Positions 10,741 through 22,387 of a stretch of 64,000 nt of DNA are shown piece after piece. Position 1 is the first letter of the stretch. Every line of letters starts with the position of its first letter. A program made the translations under genes and the position numbers. A model generated the notes under the pieces. The model did not search any database and was not told the DNA's origin. It saw only the letters and a list, made by a program, of their open reading frames with translations. The stretch is taken from NCBI GenBank assembly GCA_009733575.1, contig ML769420.1, positions 1 through 64,000 of the forward strand. The letters run 5' to 3'. This DNA comes from Gymnopus androsaceus JB14. Its lineage: Eukaryota > Basidiomycota > Agaricomycetes > Agaricales > Omphalotaceae.

Positions 10741-12205
10741 ATGATTCAGCCCACAGCTTTTACGCTAGGCTACGTTTTCACGACTTTTGCTATGACTACT
10801 CTTGCCCAAACGTATACGATATCACAAAATCTTAGCGGTTCAAATTTGTTCGTGCGCCATTCGAGATAATTTTTTAATTCATTTACCATCTCCTCTCAGT
10901 TTCGAAGGATTTAAATACAACGAAAGCGCTATCGACTACAGTAACTACGGTATGTCACTGCTATTTATTTATTTTTGAGTCGGATTCTCATTTCTTGGTC
11001 GATTAGGAAATGTCCACTTTCTTAGTGAAGCGGACGCTGTCGCGGCCAATTTAACCTACGTCGACAGCGAAGGCCATGTAATCATCAAGGTCGACAATAG
11101 TACCAACGCCGTCGGCGACGAGTCCTACGGGCGTAATAGTGTCTACCTTGAAAGTACTACGACGATGACCTACGGAAGCCTTCTGGGTGAGCCTTCAATC
11201 GATCAACATCACTCGGACTGTACTAAGGGATTTTATTAGTGTTTGATGCCAATCACATTCCTTATGGCTGCTCAGTTTGGCCTTCCCTCTTTACCCAAGG
11301 TCAAAACTGGCCAGCACAGGGAGAGTTAGGTACAGTGTGTCAGTAACGTCCTTGACAGAATAACGTTCTCAAGCCTTCCTGTAGATATCATAGAAAATGT
11401 TAACCTCGCCACAGTCAACCAATATTCCCTCCATGTAGGCTCGACTGCGTGTAACCAGCCTACATCTGCTACGTCAAATCAGACAGGGAGCACTACTTCT
11501 TCGAACTGTACAGTCGTTCTCATCGCTCGATGAGAATACTGGATGTGTTGTAGTGGAAAATCAGCCCAACACATTTGGGGCAGGTTTTGCGAATAATGGA
11601 GGGGGTGTGTATGCTGTTTTGTGGGACGAATCGGGCATTGCATTTTGGTTCTTCAACCGGAGTGTTGCACCAGCCGACGTATCTAGCTCCTCACCAGATC
11701 CCAGCTCATGGACGACTCCTAGTGCATGGTACCCTGCTTCTGGCTGCTCTCCAAGGTGGAGACTTTGGGCCTCAGATCATTACCTTGGTATGTTTCTTTT
11801 CTTCTCTTCATGGTGTCCTATAGACGCCCTTTGCTTACACTCTCATTATAGTACATCGACATTTGCGGCGCTTTTGCAGGCGACACCACAGTGTTCGATG
11901 AAACATGCAGCTCCGTAGCACCCAACTGCACCTCCCTCGTCCAAACTGCCAGCAATTACGACGACGCGTACTGGGAGATCAATTACTTGCGTGTGTTTTC
12001 TACGTGTGTATACTTTTATTTTAATCCACACTGTATTTCTCACTGCGAAACTTTATCTAGCGGGAACGCAACTACTACGTCTTCAGGAAGCTCATCTGCA
12101 TCTGCGACATCCACAAGCAGCAGCAGCAATGACGCTTGTGCAGTGACCATACACATCGCCTTATTGGCAACTGTTTTCTTGGGAATCCTTACGATGACAT
12201 TGTGA
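10741..12205 (+). pseudogene. GPI-anchored GH16 beta-glucanase with two frame breaks
   Basis: A signal peptide (from MIQPTAFTL) leads into a GH16 catalytic domain: NFFEGFKY, YGRNSVYLES, IPYGCSVWPSLF, then the catalytic motif GELDIIENVN split by the intron at 11330-11384. GAGFANNGGGVYA, FGPQIITL, DICGAFAG and YWEINYLRVFS follow. A Ser/Thr-rich linker and a hydrophobic end (IHIALLATVFLGILTMTL) suggest a GPI anchor. Other introns are 10848-10899, 10950-11006, 11187-11239, 11788-11851 and 12004-12060. Two single-base frame changes are needed: near 11512-11530 (before ENTGCVVVENQ) and near 11752-11757 (before GDFGPQ). Skipping the first by a 38-nt intron is possible but would remove conserved cysteines. 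It is either a recent pseudogene or two sequence errors. An in-frame ATG upstream at 10690 would spoil the signal peptide, so 10741 was chosen. Confidence 0.75.
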
Positions 12206-12471
12206 TTTAACAGATACCCACAGCGAACAATTCCCTTCCCGTGTACGAGCAATCTTCAATTTTGGTTTCATTAAGTACATGTCGGAACAATAATATATGT
12301 TGAATTATTTTTGGACATACACTGAAAGGCTACCCTTAGATAGATGTATCCGCTACATCAAACATGGACACAAATTCTTCAAACACCTTCATCCGTTCAC
12401 TCAAAGCGCGTTCCAGGTGACTTCCACGAATCGAGTACCTAGCGTCATGTTCAGTATCGCATCCTACTTGA

Positions 12472-15400
12472 TCAATGCTTTGAGACACACCTCTGCTTCT
12501 TGCTAGCACCATCTTGGCCCGGTGGTAATACGTGTTCTACCCACTCCTCATCTACATCAATATCAAGAACGTCTCCATCTAGAAACATGACTTTATATCG
12601 CCCTCCCTGAGACACTTTAGAATCGTAGCGAATACACCATCCAACGGAAGGAATGTAGCGCGTCTGGAGTGGCTGTCCAGAAGTGACGTCCATAATGCAA
12701 AGTCCATCGCGATACCACGACGGAGTGACGTCGGCAGTCAACGATATAGGCTTCGTCGAGTAGTCGAATTCCTCAAGTGACTTCGATGACATTAGAACAT
12801 TTCCCCCATTCTGAGAGCTTTTGGTCATTGAAGAGAATTTACGAGGGCGTGGTGCAAGCTTGAGGTCGACAGAGGACATGGACAACGATTGAGCAAGAGT
12901 ACGTGAGCCGCTGACGACCCTGTTCGTACTGGGAGGTCGAGTATCCACCAAAGGATTCTTGAGTAGCGAAGAATCACTGAGCGTCGATTCCTGGGTCGAG
13001 GATCGAGCACGGAAAGTAGCATCGTGTTCAGAACCATAATCCGTTGTTTCCGCCTCTACAGCTTCGCAAACGCGCATGAACCCAGATAATCGATTAATTC
13101 CCTCCACCTCCTCAGCCGTCAAGTTTGAGAGATCAGTTTCTGTCGACAGATTGAGACTTGAAACATTGAGCGTGCGCTTCTTCCACTCCTCTCCCCGAGG
13201 ACCCACAACACACTGTGCGATCTCTAGAGAATGCAATTGCCTAGAATACCGAAGCCGCATGCGTGCTTTATCTTTATCAGCTGAATTCGAGCTTGATTGT
13301 TTTTGAATAGTAGGCTTGCGAGTTGTATTTGTCGTCGGTTCCGAGAACAACAGTTCGATGTCTGCTTGAGGAGCGTTGGCCATCAGGGTGCATTTCAAGT
13401 TTGGTTCATGCAGTGTCATCTATAGCCCAAAATCAGTCGCGTGCAAACAGAAGCGAAATATACTCACTCTAGGAGTACGTTGTTTCAGTCGGCCAGTAAG
13501 ACTACCAGCATCATTGTACTGAGCCCAATACTCTCGCGGCAGCGTGTCCACGCTATAGGTAGCCACTGGCTCCGCTAGACAGCAAGGTGTACTTAGATGA
13601 GGCGCCGAATAAATCTTTATCTAGCGAAAAAGCGTTAGCTGTTAGAAGCAAACTATAAATGAGAGCCTCTTACCTCGTTGCCCTGAGGACTTACGACCAA
13701 CACTTCTGTTCCAGATTTACCTCTGCGCCTTTCGCCTTCGCGAAAGTCCACAAGCAGCGAGCGAGAAGATAGGACAGTGATTTGGCCGTTGACCGTTTTA
13801 TGCGCTCGAGCGGAGAGGAAAGTAGTATTGAGAGGGGTGGGTCGACTTGTTCCGACCGGAAGTGGATCGATAGAGGAATCCTGGGACGATACCAATAATT
13901 AGGAAAGTATGGCAAGAATGGAGGAAGTGTACTACCGAGTCAGAATGCTCTTGAATGATGGGTTTCCGTGTCGGAGGATGGCGTTCATTTTCAGAGGGCT
14001 CCGATGAATCCGATGAGGATGGCGGGAAACCTGGACGGCTAGAACGAGGCAGATTCAACGAGGAATGCCTGCGACTATCAACGACAGTTTTCGACTTGGT
14101 GGTTGTCGGATCTGACACAACCCGCCGATCTCCAAAAGATATTTCGTCGCTTAATATCCGTCTGAGATCAGAGTTTTTGATTTCTCGCAGTGGAGGTCTA
14201 CCGTTAGTGCGAGCTGGTTCGTTAAGGGGTTTTGATTTCAATGAAGATGGCGCCCTGAACGGGATGGAGTGGATTTTAGGCATTTTAACCGGATTTTTGA
14301 GAGGCATCGCAGCCGTCCGGGAGAGTGTCAAAGGGATGTCGGGGAGGCGGGGATCCAAGAAAGAATCAAAAGATATGGAAGAAAGATCTTGCCTATTGGT
14401 AGGAAGCTGAGAATAATTGTTAATGACTTGATAAGCCTTCACTCGGAATCACCGACACTTACCACCTGAATAAGACTGGAGATGAAGTTCGCAGCTAATG
14501 TGGAAGTAGTTTCTGGTATTGAATAATGCCCGTGTAATATATTTTCGAACATCTCATCGGTGGAAGGTCCCTAAGGATCTAGGGTCAGCCGGTTTCCGTT
14601 TATCCCCATGAACATACCTGAAACGGCGACCTTCCAACTAAGCAAGCGAAGACGAGGCAGCCCAAGGACCATAGATCGGCGCTACAGCTATAAGGTTTTC
14701 GTGAAAGGAACTCCCTACGAGGAACAAGTAAGTTGGTGAATTTGGAACTAGACAAACACTTACGGGGCAATATATTCAGGTCGAGTCAGAAGAGCGATTG
14801 CTGTATGGTCTTGAGATGGGAGACGTGTCGCTAAGTCTAGGTTGGAAAGTTTCTAAAGAATGAAATGAGGGTCGAATGATAAATATGATCAAAGGGAACA
14901 TTGTCGCTCACAATCCTGCATTGCTCGGTCAGTAATACATTTTCGGGGTTGATATTGCGATGAACAATACAACTCTTCTTCAGATACGCAAGAGCATCCA
15001 AGAGGGATTTAAGAACAGCGCGTGTCTCTCCTTCGCTCAGAATAGCATTGTCACGGGCAGCAAGGAAGGTAGACAGGGATCCGCCGGAACAAAGTTCCAA
15101 AACTTGGAAGCGATAGTTTGAGGTGGAAAACACAGAGAACAGTGAGACGATGCAAGGATGGCATAGTGTTTGATAGAGAGAAATTGAGGACGGTGAATGC
15201 GACTTCTCGAGTGAAATCTAAGTAAGTTGAACTTGAGTTCCAATGATCTACTAGTACTCAAAGAGCTTGAAACCTTTTTCAATGCAATCAGCCTGTTCTT
15301 GAGGCGTCCACGCTTGCATCTAGCTCGATAAACATAAGAAATATTGCCACTGGAAATTTGCTCGATGATTTCGTAGTTCTGGAAAAGGCGAGTTTGAGCT

Positions 15401-15499
15401 GGAAAATAGCAGAGCAAACGAAATGGCAATCACATCTGTGCCATCCTCCGAGGAAATGCTCTTGATGTTAGAGTCCTTCAGTGAGCGACCAAGGCTCAT
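12472..15499 (-). CDS. PLK4/SAK-like protein with cryptic polo-box-like and polo-box-like regions; predicted pseudokinase
   Basis: Ten exons give 849 aa: 15434-15499, 15274-15378, 14912-15217, 14764-14852, 14618-14714, 14463-14570, 13936-14406, 13674-13880, 13468-13620 and 12472-13419. Every junction closes in frame. The kinase domain spans about residues 23-290. The ATP-binding Lys is present (IALK, K56), but the glycine loop is ISSGNISYVY. The HRD motif is HRN (143-145, in HRNINPEN) and DFG is NLD (163-165). The APE motif remains (EYIAPE). A Ser/Pro-rich linker follows, then a region like a PLK4 cryptic polo box (SLLVDFREG, EVLVVSPQGNEIKIYS). A last polo-box-like part is VGWCIRYDS, VMFLDGDVLDID. 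PLK4 family kinases control centriole duplication; agaricomycetes have spindle pole bodies without centrioles. A scaffold role is my inference. Confidence 0.82.
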
Positions 15500-16707
15500 C
15501 GCGTCTACTTGCAGTAATCCAAGGTAATAAACAAGAAAGAGAATAGATGTATTTTAGCGCCGACTCGGACGCCACCTTCCCCGCATTTTATTCGTCTTTG
15601 TTCTACGATGCCTGCTCATATTGCTTTATCGGCCAGAAATTCACAGAACAGCGTATTCATAGTAATCCTCCAGTAGTCATCGCGTCAATATTCTTCAACA
15701 CCTCCAGTCCAGTACGCGTCACAACCGATTTCTTTCAGATCTGGTAGCTGATTCTTGGTCTTTGTAGATGTCCTCCTTCTCGGGAGGTGAGGTACCAAAT
15801 GATTGAAGTAGCTTTTTCTCTGAGATAAAGTTTAGTGCATTCAGTGCAAAACTTGTCTCAGTGGCAGTAGAGCAAGTATGGGACGAACCTCCGTTAAAGC
15901 GCCAAAGACTCGGTGAAAGTTCTGCTTGTACTTGCTTCGAACTCAGACTCACTAATCCGACTCAATTTGTAACGGAAACCGCTGAACCTCCAAAAATCGC
16001 CGTACCACCCAGCCACAGGCTAAAGCAAGTAAAACGGGTCACGGTAAAGACCATCGGACGCGCCGCTTTCAATTTCTTCGGAGGATAATTTGGGCAAGTC
16101 CAACTTGGAACAGCTCAAGAGACCTACGGTTAGCCCACACTGTGCATCTTACTACTGTTTCTAAAGATTATGCTACAGATCCAATACAGATCCAATACAG
16201 ATCAATATTGAGTCGCTGAGTACTTTGCCAGTTAAAGCGACTATATCTCCTACTTCGTCTTCCACTACTCCCCCTACATCTGACCACGACAAAGCTCGCT
16301 TGCTTCCCGAAACCAGGATTCCAGATGATTCATCTGAAGGAGGATACAAGCACCTTGACTCCAAGAGAATGGTTATTATTTGGAATTTGAACCAAACTCC
16401 TCATCGAGCACATTCCACATCAGAGGGCCGAAGAGCTCCCTAGAGATCATCAACTTTTCTAGATGCGTGTATTCTCTCTTTTTATTCTGTGGCCAATACA
16501 TATACCTTTCAATATTAGCTCGGAATCGCGTCAACTACGCAAGTGAATCCTTGTATCACAATCGATCCCTAGGCTTCGCGGTCTCTGAGTTTAAGGTATG
16601 GGTGCGATTTGGGGAAATAATTTCATTCTAGGTATGCTCATTTTCTCGGAAAAGAAGTATTTGAGCTTAATGGAAAATAGATGATCCAGTGCGAGGCGTA
16701 ATTACCC
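15500..16707. other. Region without a supported gene
   Basis: Short open frames occur on both strands at 15547-16440, but I see no domain, no consistent splicing and no conserved block. A direct repeat of about 11 bp (ATCCAATACAG) occurs twice near 16180-16200. A small unrecognised gene cannot be excluded. Confidence 0.4.
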
Positions 16708-16716
16708 TCAAACTAG

Positions 16717-16726
16717 ATATATAAAG
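16717..16726 (+). promoter_or_regulatory. TATA box
   Basis: The word ATATATAAAG lies about 320 nt before the likely ATG of the F-box-like gene at 17036, or about 165 nt before an alternative upstream ATG at 16883. Confidence 0.35.
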
Positions 16727-17035
16727 GACCGCGCCTGGTCAGCAGAAACTACCACGCGTTCCGAACTCTGTGTAAACGTATGATTGGAACTAGATGCTCT
16801 ATGGTGGTCGGAGACCTTAGGAATCGCGCTATGTGGGACGCGGCTAGCTTCAGTCCCGCGTATTGACGATGATTGATGCCACTTGCTCAGAACTGAAGTT
16901 ACTATATGTAGTAGCATGTACTTGATACTTGATAACGCAACGTCAGCTACAGTTTGGCCAGTGCGCTGTACAAAGTCGTGTGATTACGGGCCGCAGCCGA
17001 ATTGTCCTCAGGCTCTTGTTCTTCATAAGCTCGAA

Positions 17036-17689
17036 ATGTCTGCTCAACACCCAGCCGAGATTGTCGAGAAAATCTTGCAAGAAATGTGGTCCTCGGACCT
17101 GTCTCCAGCAGAGCGAATTCTCTTCATGACAACTTGCCCTCGGCTCAACAGAACTTGGAGATCTCAATTTGCTCGTATCGCTTCCATCACCATCCACATT
17201 CCTTGCCTGAGCTATCTGCTCTATCTAGCCGAAATCATCCGTACCGGGAAGTCACTTGTATACGATAGAAAGTACCTTAGGAGAGAGGCGCGCACCATGA
17301 TTTGCTTCCTCGACTTGCGAGAGTGGGGGGTCGATAGCTACTCCTACAGGGTCTGGTGCATTTTTTTCCGTATGAGAAACTTTATTGGCCTTCGAACTTG
17401 CTTTCCAAGCGTTCAATGGCTCTCTTTCCAATCCGTCATCCTCCCAGGCATCGGATACTGTCTTGGAAGTCAACCTCAAGTGGCTCATACCGAGCTATCA
17501 ATTTTATTTGACACTGCTCAACCTTCTTCAACCCTTGAGCAACACAAGGTGTTTATCAATTTTGTGATTCACGACCTGGAAACAACATTCTTAAATCCAT
17601 CCTCCCCCTCCGATTCCTGGGTCACGGTCGGCAGATGGAAATTGGGCATCGTTGATTCACTTTACTTCCTAACTGGGACGCCTACCTGA
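17036..17689 (+). CDS. F-box-like hypothetical protein of the agaricomycete type
   Basis: The single open frame begins MSAQHPAEIVEKILQEMW. It continues with FMTTCPRLNRTWRSQFARI, IHIPCLSYLLYLAEIIRTG and later FIGLRTCFPSVQWLSF. This layout is common in large agaricomycete families: an F-box-like helix start, a 'FMTTCP-LN-W' block, a beta strand and 'YLLYL-IIRT'. Such proteins are presumed adaptors of SCF-type ubiquitin ligases, but this member has only weak F-box character. The frame is open upstream to 16883; I chose 17036 because the conserved part starts there. The C terminus (GRWKLGIVDSLYFLTGTPT) is shorter than I expect, and the following 350 nt carry unassigned open frames, so the 3' end may be truncated or unspliced. 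Confidence 0.55.
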   Translation: MSAQHPAEIVEKILQEMWSSDLSPAERILFMTTCPRLNRTWRSQFARIASITIHIPCLSYLLYLAEIIRTGKSLVYDRKYLRREARTMICFLDLREWGVDSYSYRVWCIFFRMRNFIGLRTCFPSVQWLSFQSVILPGIGYCLGSQPQVAHTELSILFDTAQPSSTLEQHKVFINFVIHDLETTFLNPSSPSDSWVTVGRWKLGIVDSLYFLTGTPT

Positions 17690-20255
17690 CCGTCACAAAG
17701 ACGAGTCACATCCAATTGCTGATCGTTTTGCCATCAGGGAGAAAATCAAAGATGGGTTGCATGTCCGTGGGCGCGAAATCCGCACTAGTTGTATTACAGT
17801 CTTCCATGATCATGCTTTATCCGAGGCGGACGACTTTTGGGGTGTCAATCGTCGTCTATGCATAGCAGGAACTTCAACTCCTAGTCAGTATGCTTTCTTC
17901 TCTCAGGGCCCATTGACTGAAGCATTGACGAAATGCAGGTTGGGGCTCCTTTGTCACTCATTTATACCATCGAGCCAACGAAGCTCGGCTACGCTACAAA
18001 TGTCCAGATATTCTGGGAAACTATTGCAAGGGCGTAAACCCTGAGAATCCTGTGCGTTCACTACTGCAAACACGGTCATTAAGTCTGGAATCGTACTGGA
18101 ATAGCTTCTATTCGCGGTCAAGACTTTGTCTTTATACTGTGCAGACACATTGAGTCAAATTCTCATCCACTTCGTGGATTGTAACGTTCTCTGCTTTTTG
18201 TCGCAACCCTATGTGACTCTTTCGTTGGATATACCCACCCGGCATCAGTTTTACGCTATGTTTAATACGCCTGACAAGTTTCTCCTGACCCCTCGACCCA
18301 ATCATTAGTGCGACGATGATATCTCCTGCTCCTGCTCCTGCTCTGTTCTCTGATCTCTATCTAATCCTGTTTCGCTCGAGCTTGGGTGTCTGTTGGAAAT
18401 TTAGGTGCTTTGGAGACCTTTCTTTATTAGATAGTCCTTGTGCGTTACTGTATCAAATAATCTCTCTCCTTCTTTCGCATATGATGACGGATGGTTTCTT
18501 TCTTGAAATGGTTGAGAATGGAGCGACGTTCAAGTGAGGCTCTTGGCCGCTCGACGGAGCTCGAGGTAAGAATAAAAGAGTGGTTAAAGAGCTGCTACAC
18601 TAATGGAAATTATCCGAAATTTTCACAAGTGAACGAGGTAATCTGAACCAAAACATCGCAAGCAATAAATCAAACGAGTATTGTCAGTGAGATTAATGAT
18701 ATGCTACTTCTATGCTCAAGTGGAACACCATCCAAACGCTCCGTGTCAAAAACTGGCTGGGCCAAGACGTGGTCTCACTGTGCTTATCAACCTAAAACCA
18801 CATGAAAAGGAACTTCCAACTTATTTCGGGTGACCCATAGGTCGGCATACAGATGGTGCCCCAGCATGACCTTGTTGTATTGGCTTCTCTCCTCAATCTA
18901 CACCATTTACCTCTTCTCCCTGCCCCCTTGTTATACCCACTAAAACCCCAGTTGTTGTTGTTCAGTCTTCAGGAAGCTCCTCCTCACCCATGAGAATACA
19001 CTGCGTAATTTCTACAGAGACGCGGCCTAATGCGTCCGTATCTTCCAAAACTTCTCGATTGGACCGAGTGTGCCGTTTCTGTTCCTTTCAGCACCCCCGG
19101 TATTTTCTTCTCTTCTCATCAGTTAGCTTCTACTCAGCTGTCCACCTTCAAAAAATCAAGCTTTCCAAGCGCCCAGTCCGTGCAATTCACAGCGCTGGCT
19201 TCGGGTCAAAGTTAGGGGCCTTTTCCAGTGGCGATCAAGGTAGACTAAATATTAGGAGCTTCTTTTGGCGAGAGACGAGTTCCGTAGACTGCGTACAATC
19301 GAAACTGTGCTCTTCGTATCTAGAGACATCCTATGCTTAGTATCACGGTGCGAGACAATACCTCATCCATTGCGTGGTGGAGGTGGGCCCTGGGTTGTTC
19401 ATTCGCCCTGTAGGTAGCCGTGGGGTGATAGGATTGTCATTGTATATTGGAATGATGGGTCTAAGCTCCAAGTTGGCAATGAATTGAACGACCTATCATC
19501 CTGACCCACCCCTAGTTCAACTACTACAGTTGAGGCTATCAGTTCAAATTCGGGCCATACTAGGGGAGAAAGCAGACATAGAACACGAAACAAGTGAGTC
19601 TACAAATAACATCTCAGAGTTCGAACAGATACTGACAAATTTTTTCGGTATTCTTGATATTGCGTTTGTAGTAGCATTGTTTCCTGCTGATTCGCGCGAA
19701 CGACTGTTCAGGAACATTGGACAATTCCAAAATGCGAGTACGCGTAGCCGTTTCCCTCTGCATCATCGTTAGTACCTGGTACGGACCTTTATAAACGTTT
19801 TACAGATACTTGATCCCAATCTTAAAGTTGTTGGTTTGCTAGAACCAGCTTTGACCGACACAATTTGGGTAACGCCACAAATCGAGAAAGACCCACGTGC
19901 CTGGCAGAACACAGTTAAGTAGGTGACAGTAGATTCTCATTATTAATAATATAATCTTCTTTCTTCGCTACTATCACCATCCGAGCCAGACGATACTTCA
20001 AGTAAGGTTTATTACCATTCGCTCTACAGTTTCACTTGCAAATCAATTCTCTCTCTCTTTTCGATTTTCTTTCAGACCGTCGAGTTCTCCAACTTCATAC
20101 ACATTAACCATCGCCGTTATCTATTCGACTTTTATCAATTCAGCGCGTCTCTACTCTCGCTCAAACCTTACAGAGCGTTCAAGTCGCGCACTTTTGCTCG
20201 CTTTTGTTGACGTGAATCTTCCCCTGTTGTTCGCCAGTATTCATCCAACCCCTTC
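17690..20255. other. Region with decayed coding-like fragments only
   Basis: Open stretches near 17690-18050 (for example LHVRGREIRTSC and YHRANEARLRYKC in different frames) look coding in composition but cannot be joined or named. Around 18985-19080 lies a segment resembling the 5' leader of the SUMO-protease gene. From 19920 to 20255 the sequence is pyrimidine-rich and looks like a promoter or leader for the next gene. Confidence 0.4.
18995..19080 (+). repeat. Diverged copy of the SUMO-protease gene leader
   Basis: It shares a run of matching words with 22187-22275. AATACACYGCGTAAT, the CAGARACGCG block, a TTCTTCMA-like block and ACCGAGTGTG appear in the same order and spacing. It suggests an old local duplication of the promoter or leader region. 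Confidence 0.5.
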
Positions 20256-20477
20256 GTGAGTATGTCTCGTAGTCTACGCGAGATCGCCTTTATTGATTTG
20301 AGCATTTGGACTCTTTGTTTCATCTACAGCCTTCACATAAGGCAAGTCTCGAAATATCGTGGTGCCAATTACCCTACTGACACTTCCGACGATTTAGACA
20401 TGCCCTACGTTAAGCCCATTACAAGTAATCATGACTTGGAAGTGGCCATGCGCAACTCGTTGGAACGGAGCATTTAG
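20256..20477 (+). CDS. Small hypothetical open frame
   Basis: An open frame of 73 codons (MSMSRSLREIAFIDLS to AMRNSLERSI). It ends just before the next ATG at 20484 and could be an upstream exon or upstream frame of that gene. The second half (from RQVSKYRG) has a coding-like composition and an AG acceptor before it. I do not recognise it. Confidence 0.25.
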   Translation: MSMSRSLREIAFIDLSIWTLCFIYSLHIRQVSKYRGANYPTDTSDDLDMPYVKPITSNHDLEVAMRNSLERSI

Positions 20478-20483
20478 CATCAT

Positions 20484-21877
20484 ATGCCACCACAACCGTT
20501 TACGATGCCAGTTGAATTTACAGAGCTACGACTCGGCTCGAAACCCGCCAACCAGGCCGAAACAAAGGGCTACACCGTCCTCGAAGAACATATGAAGGAG
20601 TTTCTGTTGGAGATAGGTGTGAAGAAAGAGAATGCATTCACCTTTTACCAGGTGAGTCTTGCAATGAACCTGATTAATCCTCTATATAACTGGTTTTCAG
20701 CTTAGTGTCGCAGCGGTAAAGGACAGCATTCCTCTAATAATTACACGCATGGCGGTGCACAATGACTTAAAGCTGCAAGTCGTCAGCATCAAAGCTCGAA
20801 CTCGCACCTTTATCATCATGCTGGCATAAGGCGAGTACGACGGCATCATCCGTCAGTTGCTCAACACCTACCTCGACGAGTTTCCCCACCTCCTACAACG
20901 ATGGTATGCTTAATTACCGCTCTTGTCTCTTTCCGGTACTGATCAATTAAGTAGGGACTTCCTGCCCTCGGACAATGACCACTCGCCGGACTCGGTAAGG
21001 CATCTCGTCATAAATCCTCTAAAACTGGTTTCTCAACCAAACTATTAGGTCCGGAGGCGCATAGAGGAGTTCAGAATCCCTGCATATGAGCATAAAGAGG
21101 CGGATCCTCCGTTGGTATGCTGTTTTTTTGCATCACTGTCTAATGGTTCATCTAATTTGGAGCTTCCATGATAGAGACGTAGTGAAAGGATTTCCTCGAA
21201 GTTGGTGGAATCAAATAGCGCTACTTTAGCGACGGTAAAACTTACTGTAGCATTTTGTTGTTGTTGAATTCTCATCTCAGTTAAACCTCTAGGTGTGTAA
21301 CAAGCGTTTTGCGCTTTCGGGGGCCCGTCACACCATTAAAGGTACATCTCACATTCTCGTCGTTGGATTCTCATCTCAACTGGATTTTCAGCGGAGCAAG
21401 TTCAACGAAAATACGGAGGTAGAGTCACTGGCGGAGGCTCCGATGATCAAGGTAAGCATTCATGCGTGGTCGGACGGCGTTGCTGATTATTAATAATTGC
21501 AAGATGTTGAAAGCACCAAAGCCCCAGCTTAAGGAGAACGTCAATGTGATCGGCGTTCCGTTCAAGGTGAGCTTCCAACCTCATCTCAACGCTTTCTTTG
21601 ATTTTGAGCTTCTTTCCACAGGCTATGGGCGTGAAAGCCAAACGGACCATTCGAGTTGGAGGTATGTCCGAGTCTAATCCTGGAACCATGTTGTCGATTT
21701 TCTCATTCTTTGGCTTGTAGTGCGACGTTCTATGAGAGGCAAAAAGTCAAACTCGGCGTAACGCCGCTGTCGCATTTGGTATGTACTTCTGGCGAAACTG
21801 CTAATGTTAGTGTTCAACTGTTTTCTCACCTTTGCAACCTTAGGCCTCTATTGACTCCGCTGGTAATCCGGGTGTAG
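20484..21877 (+). CDS. Many-exon hypothetical protein, possibly BRCT-like, with in-frame TAA
   Basis: A series of short exons keeps one frame. The first is MPPQPFTMPVEFTELRLG to FTFYQ at 20651, then LSVAAVKDS to LLNTYLDEFPHLLQRW (about 20701-20903), DFLPSDNDHSPDS, and VRRRIEEFRIPAYEHKEADPPL. After that come RRSERISSKLVES, VCNKRFALSGARHTIK and AEQVQRKYGGRVTGGGSDDQ. The last block faintly resembles the start of a BRCT domain (F-x-L-S-G, then KYGGRV). The frame has a TAA at 20827-20829 between two stretches that otherwise read through, and I found no intron that removes it. Exons after 21450 can be read in more than one way. Function unknown; possibly a pseudogene. Confidence 0.35.
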
Positions 21878-22387
21878 GATGAAGGATGTTTTTTTTTTGC
21901 CTTGGAAGTTGTTGATTTGTATTCAAGTTTCGGAAAGTCATGTAGCATTACTAGCACCGCACACAAATTCTCCGAAAAAATTCTATACACATTGTATTAT
22001 ACTACTTTAATGACCTTTCTTGTCTCCGAAAATTAGCAATAACAGAACGAAGGATTTAGGATTCCAATTTCCCCGAGTTCGAAAATAAATAAGCGCCGCT
22101 GCTTTTCGTCTTCTTTCCTCCCATCACGGTATCTTGCTAGCATATATTACACTTAAACACCATATCTGTACTCTCTCAGCTCTCAAAAATACAATACACC
22201 GCGTAATCTCGGCAGAAACGCGTCTATATTCTTCAAGAACTTCACTCAATTGAACCGAGTGTGTGCCTTTTGCTCATTTTTACGATGGAGTGCTAATCAA
22301 TTCCCTCAGGGCGTCCGTTATTTCTAATGTACGGTCCTAGCTGCTTTAAATGCTCAGAATCTGAGACGAAACTTCAGATTTCAGGCC

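Noticed and set aside
13955..14410. Plus-strand open frame of about 150 codons
   Set aside because: Antisense to the Ser/Pro-rich linker exon of the PLK4-like gene, whose splicing closes perfectly.
15547..16440. Three consecutive plus-strand open frames
   Set aside because: No splice pairs join them convincingly and no conserved block is visible.
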